Shown here: positions 44,081-50,770 of the stretch, piece after piece
Numbering within the stretch: position 1 is the first letter of the stretch
Layout: every line of letters begins with the position of its first letter
NCBI GenBank assembly: GCA_045631205.1
Contig: JAZQUI010000028.1
Location: forward strand, 1-64,000
Origin: HGM04593 sp045631205
GTDB lineage: Bacteria; Bacteroidota; Bacteroidia; Bacteroidales; Bacteroidaceae
Direction of reading: 5' to 3'
Length of the DNA: 64,000 nt
Notes under the pieces: model-generated
Told to the model about the DNA's origin: nothing
Databases searched by the model: none
The model's input: only the letters and a program-made list of their open reading frames with translations
Program-made: the position numbers and the translations under genes

Positions 44081-45582
44081 ATAGTTTTGGCCTAATATTA
44101 GCAGGCATATTTGTACTTGGAATAATAACAATGCAAATATATTCCTTTTTAAAGACAAAGAGTCTTATCAATAAGTTACGTAACTTTTTCCCACCGGTAG
44201 CAGAAATTAAATGTATACCGACAATGGTTGATAAGAGTATTTTGAACAATAATGCGAAAATCAAAAGTTTTATTGATAATCCACCATCTGTATGTGCAGT
44301 ACGAAATAAGATTGAAGAAAATGAGCTTAATCCTAATGATTTTTCTGAAGTCTCAATTATTCAGCATAGTAAAAAGGTGCATATTGCTAACTGCGAATTT
44401 GAATTTGTGCTATATAGCACAAATTCATACCTTTGTAAAAACTCGGGAACAAGTGCTGATTTTGAACAATTAAAAAGTATCTGTGAAAGTCGCATAGATT
44501 CGCTGCTGTCAACAATACACAATTCCTTAAATGTGCCCTTATACTTAGGACTTGGGGGCACTTTTATTGGGATTATTATAGGACTTTGGGGTATTGATTT
44601 TGACGAAATTTTTACGACGAAATTTTCTAAAGATTTTTCTGGATTGCAACATCTTTTATGGGGTGTAATAGCTGCAATGTTCGCTAGTTTCATAGGTCTT
44701 GGTTTAACAATCTGGAACACTGCTGTAGAATTTAAAAAAGCAAATCTAAAGATTGATGAGGAAAGGGATACGTATTACAACTTCTTAAGACGAGAACTTA
44801 TGCCCGTACTATCTAATAGTATGGCATCTAGTCTTAATTCATTAAGAGGTGTTTTAGGCCATTTCGTTGATAAATTTGGTCGTAATTTGGATGCATATGC
44901 TGATTCAGCAGAACTTTTGAACGATAATCTTGAAAAACAGCATCTTGTTTTACAAGAACTCAACCAACTTGGCGTCACACAAATCTCTCATGAAATAGTA
45001 AACACATTTAATTTATTGAAAGAATCATCTGATAATCTAAAAGTTTTCAAAGCATACCAAGATGAGTTAAATAATACTATAAAATCCCTTACTACAACAA
45101 CTGAAAAGATTGATAATCTTTTTGAACAATTTTCTACAATGCGAACAGGGCTTGACTTGGTTGTTGCTAATCAAAATAATTCATCTGAACTTCAAAGAAC
45201 ATTTCAAACTGCTATAGAGGAACATTTCCCAAAAGGAAATGAAGCTCGAGAAATGTGGCGCAAAGAATTTGATACCCTAATTCAAGATGCAAAAATTGCG
45301 TCAGAAAGCCTATCAGGACAGCTCGAAGCTTGTACGCAATACGTTCATAATTTTACATCAGAAAACCAAGAATTTTATGAGTCTTTTGGAAAGCTCCGTG
45401 AAATTATTTCAACTTTGGTATCTTATGCAGATGTTCAATCTCAATGTTATAGAGATTTGAAAGATGAAATGTTGGCGATGCGTAATGATTTCAAAGATGC
45501 ACAAAAGCAATCAGCGGAGACTAATAAAGCTATACTTGAGGCTGTTAAAGTGATGACAAAGGCAATTAAAGAGCAAAAATAA
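44077..45582 (+). CDS. ZorA-like motor subunit (MotA/ExbB fold)
   Basis: A 501-aa protein. One transmembrane helix (~6-24) precedes a ~125-residue cytoplasmic stretch. Two more helices, ~155-176 (LYLGLGGTFIGIIIGLWG) and ~193-215 (LLWGVIAAMFASFIGLGLTIW), have the Gly-rich MotA/TolQ/ExbB pattern. The last ~280 residues are long, helical and cytoplasmic, as in the tail of ZorA, the stator of the Zorya anti-phage system. Published ZorA proteins are longer, so the tail is short here. It directly precedes the MotB-like gene with a 1-nt gap. It should form an ion-driven pentameric motor in the inner membrane. Confidence 0.8.
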   Translation: MNSFGLILAGIFVLGIITMQIYSFLKTKSLINKLRNFFPPVAEIKCIPTMVDKSILNNNAKIKSFIDNPPSVCAVRNKIEENELNPNDFSEVSIIQHSKKVHIANCEFEFVLYSTNSYLCKNSGTSADFEQLKSICESRIDSLLSTIHNSLNVPLYLGLGGTFIGIIIGLWGIDFDEIFTTKFSKDFSGLQHLLWGVIAAMFASFIGLGLTIWNTAVEFKKANLKIDEERDTYYNFLRRELMPVLSNSMASSLNSLRGVLGHFVDKFGRNLDAYADSAELLNDNLEKQHLVLQELNQLGVTQISHEIVNTFNLLKESSDNLKVFKAYQDELNNTIKSLTTTTEKIDNLFEQFSTMRTGLDLVVANQNNSSELQRTFQTAIEEHFPKGNEAREMWRKEFDTLIQDAKIASESLSGQLEACTQYVHNFTSENQEFYESFGKLREIISTLVSYADVQSQCYRDLKDEMLAMRNDFKDAQKQSAETNKAILEAVKVMTKAIKEQK

Positions 45583-45583
45583 T

Positions 45584-46288
45584 ATGGCACAGAAGAGAAG
45601 TGGGGATACATTTTGGATAAGTTATTCAGACTTAATGACAAGTTTGTTTTTTATAATGCTTGTTCTTTTTATTGTCTGTATCGTAAAAATGAAAGTAATC
45701 AATAATCAATTGGGAGATGTTATTGTAACCAACGAACAACTTATGCAAATATTACAACTTGATTCGTTGTTCTCAGAACTTAGCCAATCCTCTTCATTAA
45801 GATACGTTGAGCAAAAGAAAATGTTTGTTGTTAAGGATTTTGAAAATATAGAAATTTTTTATCCATATGGTTCAAATAATACTATAGAAGAAGCTAGTAC
45901 TATAAAACCTCAATTATTGAATAAAGTTGACGCTGTAGGGAAAGATCTTGATACTCTTTTGCAAAAGTTATATACTCGAAATCCGAATTTTAGTTATCAA
46001 CTTGTTATAGAGGGAACGGCTGCGATTCCATGGGACAAGAAAGTTAACAAATCTTTCAATCCTGATAATAGGTTGATGTATAATTTAAGCTATAAACGAG
46101 CTTTAGCTCTATATAATCATTGGTTAGGTAATGGTTTAAATCTACGTAAGTATAATACGGAAATAATCATTGCCGGAAGCGGGTTTAATGGTAATAATCG
46201 AGATGATAAAAAAGAGGATAATAATAAAAGATTCTTTATTCAAATTGTGCCTAAAATAAACCGTCCTCCAATAAATTGTAATAAGTAA
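45584..46288 (+). CDS. ZorB-like motor subunit (MotB/OmpA-like)
   Basis: A 234-aa protein with one N-terminal transmembrane helix carrying the ion-conducting Asp16 (FWISYSDLMTSLFFIMLVL), then a linker and an OmpA-like peptidoglycan-binding domain (~90-232: QLVIEGTAAIPWD, NLSYKRALALYNHW, DNNKRFFIQIVPK). This is the MotB/ZorB layout. It partners the ZorA-like protein; periplasmic binding to peptidoglycan would anchor the motor and sense envelope disturbance. Last gene of the operon. Confidence 0.82.
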   Translation: MAQKRSGDTFWISYSDLMTSLFFIMLVLFIVCIVKMKVINNQLGDVIVTNEQLMQILQLDSLFSELSQSSSLRYVEQKKMFVVKDFENIEIFYPYGSNNTIEEASTIKPQLLNKVDAVGKDLDTLLQKLYTRNPNFSYQLVIEGTAAIPWDKKVNKSFNPDNRLMYNLSYKRALALYNHWLGNGLNLRKYNTEIIIAGSGFNGNNRDDKKEDNNKRFFIQIVPKINRPPINCNK

Positions 46289-46334
46289 ATGTAAAGAACA
46301 GAATTTGCTATAATCGAGAAAAAGACAGGCAAAG

Positions 46335-46499
46335 CTAGGGCTATACGCCCAAACTCGCAACTGTGTCTGCATATACCGAATGTTATAATCATATATCCTC
46401 ATTTGGCATTAGAAGGAATATATGGACCAATGTCCTGAAGCACTCATACTGCTCGAATCAAAATTACGATGTGGTATTATCTATCCTTACTTAGTTGAA
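46335..46499 (+). pseudogene. Possible C-terminal coding remnant
   Basis: A plus-strand frame from ~46337 to a TAG near 46495 (...LATVSAYTECYNHISSFG and SNQNYDVVLSILT) has coding-like composition and no start. It is not recognised and may be chance. Nothing else is visible between the ZorB-like gene and repeat copy A. Confidence 0.25.
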
Positions 46500-46527
46500 A
46501 AAAATATAGAATTGGAATAGTGTACTG

Positions 46528-46808
46528 TCTTATGTTGGATACTCTGAATTGTGATTGACAATCTGATTTGCGACCACCCGAAAAATGGTCGCTATATGGT
46601 CGCACGGGAAGTCTTCTAAATGGCAATATAAACCCATTTGTGGCTTCCATGAGCCTTTTGTGTACAAATTACTTAATTCTGTTTTTCGGTGGTCTTGAAT
46701 GGAGCTATAAGAGATCCTTCGCATGCGCTCAGGATGACATTTGATAGCAACAAAAAAGAGAGCCGTTCAAACGAACGACTCTCCGTAAATCTATTGAGTT
46801 GCAATAAA
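46528..46808. repeat. Copy A of the GGGtGRT downstream module
   Basis: The native downstream region of the intact GGGtGRT gene: hairpin GCGACCA/TGGTCGC at 46570-46592 and terminator at 46758-46783. Its direct-repeat partner is copy B at 40738-41132; partial partners are at 34928 and 26895. Similarity continues into the last ~150 bp of the gene itself. Confidence 0.75.
46752..46783 (-). terminator. Terminator of the GGGtGRT operon
   Basis: GAGAGCCGTTC pairs with GAACGACTCTC with one mismatch, and on the minus strand the stem is followed by six U. It is ~25 nt beyond the stop codon. Confidence 0.8.
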
Positions 46809-47819
46809 TTACTTGCTCAATGCAGCCGAAATATCAACTGCGATAGCAACAGTAGCACCAACCATAGGGTTGTTACCGATACCGAGGAAGCCCATCATCT
46901 CAACGTGTGCGGGAACTGAAGAAGAACCTGCGAACTGAGCATCAGAGTGCATACGGCCCATTGTGTCGGTCATACCGTAAGAAGCGGGACCTGCAGCCAT
47001 GTTATCGGGGTGCAAGGTACGGCCTGTACCACCACCTGAAGCTACAGAGAAGTAGTTCTTGCCTGCGAGGATGCGCTCTTTCTTGTATGTACCTGCAACG
47101 GGGTGTTGGAAGCGTGTGGGGTTGGTAGAGTTACCGGTGATTGATACATCTACGCCCTCTTTCCACATGATTGCAACGCCTTCGCGAACGTCGTCGGCAC
47201 CGTAGCAACGTACTTTTGCACGGGGACCATCGCTGTATGCGATTTCGCGTACGATGTTAAGCTCGCCTGTGAAGTAGTCGAACTGTGTCTGTACGTATGT
47301 GAAACCGTTGATACGTGAGATAATCTGTGCTGCGTCTTTGCCAAGACCGTTGAGGATACAACGGAGGGGCTCTTTACGTACTTTGTCGGCTTTAGCGGCA
47401 ATTTTGATAGCACCTTCGGCGGCAGCGAATGACTCGTGACCAGCGAGGAATGCGAAACATTTTGTCTCTTCGCGCAACAAACGAGCAGCGAGGTTACCGT
47501 GGCCGATACCTACTTTACGATCGTCGGCTACTGAACCGGGGATGCAGAATGCCTGCAAGCCAAGACCGATAGCCTCGGCTGCGTCAGCAGCATTTGCGCA
47601 ACCTTTCTTCAATGCGATTGCGGCACCTACAACGTAAGCCCATTTTGCGTTCTCGAAACAGATGGGCTGTGTCTCTTCACATGTTTTGTAAGGGTCGATG
47701 CCATACTGCTCGCAAATCTCGTTAGCCTCTTCGATGCTAGCGATACCATTCTCGTTCAAAACTGCAAGGATCTGCTTGATACGACGATCCTGACTTTCAA
47801 ATTTTACGGGTCTTATCAT
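46809..47819 (-). CDS. GGGtGRT protein
   Basis: A 336-aa protein named after its signature, seen here as SGGGTGRTLHPDN. Other conserved stretches are GIGHGNLAARLL, LAGHESFAAAEGAIK and MHSDAQFAGSSSVPAH. The function is unknown. It is coupled at 13 nt to a NifU-like scaffold gene, as in many anaerobes, which hints at a link with iron-sulfur metabolism. The 3' end of this gene is copied at 41000, 35225 and perhaps 27125, as if it were an integration target. Confidence 0.92.
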   Translation of the reverse strand: MIRPVKFESQDRRIKQILAVLNENGIASIEEANEICEQYGIDPYKTCEETQPICFENAKWAYVVGAAIALKKGCANAADAAEAIGLGLQAFCIPGSVADDRKVGIGHGNLAARLLREETKCFAFLAGHESFAAAEGAIKIAAKADKVRKEPLRCILNGLGKDAAQIISRINGFTYVQTQFDYFTGELNIVREIAYSDGPRAKVRCYGADDVREGVAIMWKEGVDVSITGNSTNPTRFQHPVAGTYKKERILAGKNYFSVASGGGTGRTLHPDNMAAGPASYGMTDTMGRMHSDAQFAGSSSVPAHVEMMGFLGIGNNPMVGATVAIAVDISAALSK

Positions 47820-47832
47820 AGCTTAGTCCTCC

Positions 47833-48534
47833 TTATTCTTTACGTGGGTCAATGTACTTAACAGCACCGTCCTCTTCTTTGAAGCGGCCGTATGTCTTTG
47901 TGAGGTTCTTTACAGCCTCGTTAGCGTCGGTGCCTTTCTTAATCTCGTCCATGAGCTGACCGAGGTTGATGAACTGGTAACCGCAAATCTCGTCGTTCTT
48001 GTCGAGCGCGAGTTTTGTGATGTAACCCTCTGCCATCTCGAGGTAGCGTGAACCCTTAGCCAAAGTACCATAGAGGGTACCTGTCTGGCTGCGGAGACCT
48101 TTACCCAAGTCCTCCAAGCCTGCGCCGATGATCAAACCGCCCTCTGAGAAAGCTGATTGGCTGCGACCGTAAACGATCTGCAAGAACAACTCACGCATAG
48201 CTGTGTTGATAGCGTCGCAAACGAGGTCGGTGTTGAGAGCCTCGAGGATTGTTTTACCGGGGAGAATCTCCGATGCCATAGCAGCAGAGTGTGTCATACC
48301 CGAACAACCGATAGTCTCAACAAGAGCCTCCTGGATGATACCGTTCTTGATGTTCAAAGATAGTTTGCAAGCACCCTGCTGGGGAGCACACCATCCAATA
48401 CCGTGTGTGAAACCTGAAATGTCGGCAACCTCTTTAGCCTTAATCCATTTGCCCTCTTCGGGAATGGGTGCGGGACCGTGGTTAGGACCTTTCTTCACAA
48501 CACACATGTTTTCTACTTCGTGTGAATAAACCAT
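47833..48534 (-). CDS. NifU/IscU-like iron-sulfur scaffold protein
   Basis: A 233-aa protein with an IscU-type fold, a candidate platform for assembling Fe-S clusters. Cysteines in GIGWCAPQQGACKLS and TIGCSGMTHSAAMASE fit the ligand regions. The C-terminal ~60 residues extend beyond standard IscU (~130 aa). It is first in a two-gene operon with the GGGtGRT gene. A TATCTTCG -7 box lies ~67 nt upstream. Confidence 0.88.
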   Translation of the reverse strand: MVYSHEVENMCVVKKGPNHGPAPIPEEGKWIKAKEVADISGFTHGIGWCAPQQGACKLSLNIKNGIIQEALVETIGCSGMTHSAAMASEILPGKTILEALNTDLVCDAINTAMRELFLQIVYGRSQSAFSEGGLIIGAGLEDLGKGLRSQTGTLYGTLAKGSRYLEMAEGYITKLALDKNDEICGYQFINLGQLMDEIKKGTDANEAVKNLTKTYGRFKEEDGAVKYIDPRKE

Positions 48535-48600
48535 AACTTTTTATGTTTAAAATGTGAAACTGGTATAATGTTTTTACAAAATTGTACACTTTTCAATTTG

Positions 48601-48608
48601 CGAAGATA
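48601..48608 (-). promoter_or_regulatory. Promoter -7 box for the NifU-like/GGGtGRT operon
   Basis: The minus strand reads TATCTTCG, the C variant of TAnnTTTG, ~67 nt upstream of the ATG at 48534. Confidence 0.5.
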
Positions 48609-48733
48609 ATGAAAAATATAAATCGTGGCAAAGAACGTGGGGAAAATATTTATAAATTTTGTGTACGTGCTAAAAAAATATAATATATGCGCGTAATTTT
48701 GTGCCTGCGTGCTATTTTTTACTTTTTTATCCC

Positions 48734-48741
48734 TATCTTTG
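48734..48741 (+). promoter_or_regulatory. Promoter -7 box for the NigD-like gene
   Basis: TATCTTTG on the plus strand. It excludes the upstream in-frame start at 48709 and supports ATG 48781. Confidence 0.6.
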
Positions 48742-48780
48742 CACGATATGTGTATAAAAATATTAAGCAAAAAATTGAAT

Positions 48781-49629
48781 ATGAAGAGCAAGTTTTTGAA
48801 TTTATTATTGTTGGTTTTGCTTGGTGGCGGTTTTGTGGCTTGTGGCAATCCGGAGGTTTCTGAATATCACCACGGAACCTTTACCAGTGTGTTTGATGTT
48901 AAGGAAGGTCATCTTCTGCCCGCCTTTTGCGACGATAAATATAGCGTGAACAATTATCTCGATATGGGCTTGAACAATGGCGACAGAGCATATTTGTGTA
49001 TGGATTATTATTTCGACCCCTATGCAATGTCTGCTCCCAAGATGAATATTTCAGAGTTCTACGCAAGAGTTCCCCTGCGTTCTATGAGCAAAAAGAATAC
49101 ATTCGACAAGGATTTGTATCAGTCGTCAATCGCTTCCGTTCACCCCGTAACACTTTCTACCATAAACGCGATGTGGAATGTTGAGGTGTTGAAGGAGGAT
49201 TTCCTGTGGGCCGACAACGAGACACAGAACGTGGTGGTGAGATATGATGAAAGCAATATCGGTGATTTCAAGATGGTGCTCGACAGTGTGAGCATTGGTG
49301 GTATATATGATTCAACCGGTCGCATGGCAAAGGTGCTTTGCTTCCGTTTGTACAGCAATTTGTCGCCTGCCAACGGCACTGTTGACCCTTATGTCTTTGA
49401 CTCTGGTGTGCAGGGCAAGGTTGCCAAGATTCTCTCTTTCAAGATGGACTGGTCTGTGATTAAGGCAGAACTTGAAAGAAGCAATGAGCTTCAGGAGATT
49501 ACCGACAGTGAGATGCTTTCGAGCCGTATATCATTCACTTCGGACATAAATGAGAATGGTGCTGTGGTGAGAAAGGTGGGCCATTACTTTACTTACGATT
49601 ACTTTAAGAACCCCTTGTACATGAAGTAA
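48781..49629 (+). CDS. NigD-like lipoprotein
   Basis: A 282-aa lipoprotein with lipobox GFVAC (Cys21). Conserved NigD-like features include DVKEGHLLPAFCDDKYSV near the N-terminus and MAKVLCFRLYSNL in the C-terminal beta-barrel. The family is common in Bacteroidales, probably outer-membrane or periplasmic, and of unknown function. It is followed after ~40 nt by the Yip1-type gene. Confidence 0.8.
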   Translation: MKSKFLNLLLLVLLGGGFVACGNPEVSEYHHGTFTSVFDVKEGHLLPAFCDDKYSVNNYLDMGLNNGDRAYLCMDYYFDPYAMSAPKMNISEFYARVPLRSMSKKNTFDKDLYQSSIASVHPVTLSTINAMWNVEVLKEDFLWADNETQNVVVRYDESNIGDFKMVLDSVSIGGIYDSTGRMAKVLCFRLYSNLSPANGTVDPYVFDSGVQGKVAKILSFKMDWSVIKAELERSNELQEITDSEMLSSRISFTSDINENGAVVRKVGHYFTYDYFKNPLYMK

Positions 49630-49668
49630 GTGACATTGCTCTTGCTGCATCGGCATTTTGTGGCGGTT

Positions 49669-50241
49669 ATGGATTTCAAGAAGTTGTCAAATATGGTGAT
49701 TATGCTGCTTACACAGCCTGCTTTGGCGTGGAAGGGCATATCGCATAGCGAGAATAGAAGCGCTATGCTCAACAACTATCTCTATCCGCTGATAATGTTT
49801 AGCTGTTTGTCGATGTTGCTTGGCAAGTTGTTTACTCACGGCTTTGGTTTTGAAAACCTCTATTATGTAGTGGTGCAGGCAGGCCTTCTTTTTGTCACTC
49901 TTTTCTTTGCCTTTCACATTACGGCATTTTTTGTGGCAAAGTTTTCGGCAATGTATATGAAGGCTGAATACAGCCGCTTGCTTATCGATCTGCTTGCGGG
50001 TTACTCAATGGTGGTGGTGCTGTTGCTTGAAATATGTTTGGGTCTTTTCCCGAATTTTAGAATAATAGGGTGGATATTGCAGTTCTACACGGTGAAGATT
50101 GTGTGGGATGGGGCATCGGTGCTTATGCGTGTACCCGAGGAGCGTCGCTTGTCTTTCAGTGTGGTTGTTTCGGTGTTGGTGATTTTTGTGCCGGTGATTG
50201 TCGATGCTGTAATGTCGAAACTCTCGGTTAATTTCGGATAA
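49669..50241 (+). CDS. Yip1-family membrane protein
   Basis: A 190-aa protein with five hydrophobic segments. The start MDFKKLSNMVIMLLTQPALAWKGI is typical for bacterial Yip1 (PF04893) proteins, so ATG 49669 is preferred to the GTG at 49630. Function unknown. It ends 7 nt before smpB. Confidence 0.8.
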   Translation: MDFKKLSNMVIMLLTQPALAWKGISHSENRSAMLNNYLYPLIMFSCLSMLLGKLFTHGFGFENLYYVVVQAGLLFVTLFFAFHITAFFVAKFSAMYMKAEYSRLLIDLLAGYSMVVVLLLEICLGLFPNFRIIGWILQFYTVKIVWDGASVLMRVPEERRLSFSVVVSVLVIFVPVIVDAVMSKLSVNFG

Positions 50242-50248
50242 TATTTTT

Positions 50249-50710
50249 ATGGATAAAAAGGTTTCTAACATAAATATAAAGAACAAACGTGCTACGTTCG
50301 ACTATATAATAACCGACACGTTCACTGCCGGTATAGTACTCACGGGTACCGAGATTAAGTCGATACGCTTGTCCAAAGTGAGTCTTGTTGATACATATTG
50401 TACCTTTATCAATGACGAGCTGTGGGTGAAGAATATGCACGTTGCCGAATATTTCTATGGCTCGTACAACAACCACTCGGCGCGTCGCGACCGCAAATTG
50501 TTGTTGCAGCGCAAGGAGTTGAACAAGTTGAAGTCGGCGGTGAAAAATCCCGGTTTCACCATAGTGCCCACACGCCTATTTATAAATGAGAAGGGGCTAG
50601 CGAAACTTGTGATAGGCCTTGCACGCGGTAAGCACGAGTACGATAAACGCGAGTCGCTCAAAGAACGCGACGATAAACGTGAGATGGATAGATTGAGACG
50701 TAATTATTGA
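50249..50710 (+). CDS. smpB: SsrA-binding protein SmpB
   Basis: A 153-aa partner of tmRNA in rescue of stalled ribosomes. Signatures: NKRATFDYIITDTFTAGIVL, TGTEIKSIRLSKVSL, NNHSARRDRKLLL, and the basic C-terminal tail KHEYDKRESLKERDDKREMDR that enters the decoding centre. Normal length. Confidence 0.96.
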   Translation: MDKKVSNINIKNKRATFDYIITDTFTAGIVLTGTEIKSIRLSKVSLVDTYCTFINDELWVKNMHVAEYFYGSYNNHSARRDRKLLLQRKELNKLKSAVKNPGFTIVPTRLFINEKGLAKLVIGLARGKHEYDKRESLKERDDKREMDRLRRNY

Positions 50711-50770
50711 TGAAATAGAAATAAGGGGGCTGTCAAGTATTTGGTGGCCCCGTTACCTTTATAATATAGT

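Noticed and set aside
44077..46288. Flagellar MotA/MotB or TolQR/ExbBD
   Set aside because: No flagellar or TonB/Tol genes nearby; the long cytoplasmic helical tail and fusion of the pair to DarT-like and DUF6939-like genes fit ZorAB better.
50711..50770. Cobalamin riboswitch upstream of metH
   Set aside because: Only 60 bp separate smpB and metH, too short for a cobalamin riboswitch; only a weak GC hairpin is visible.
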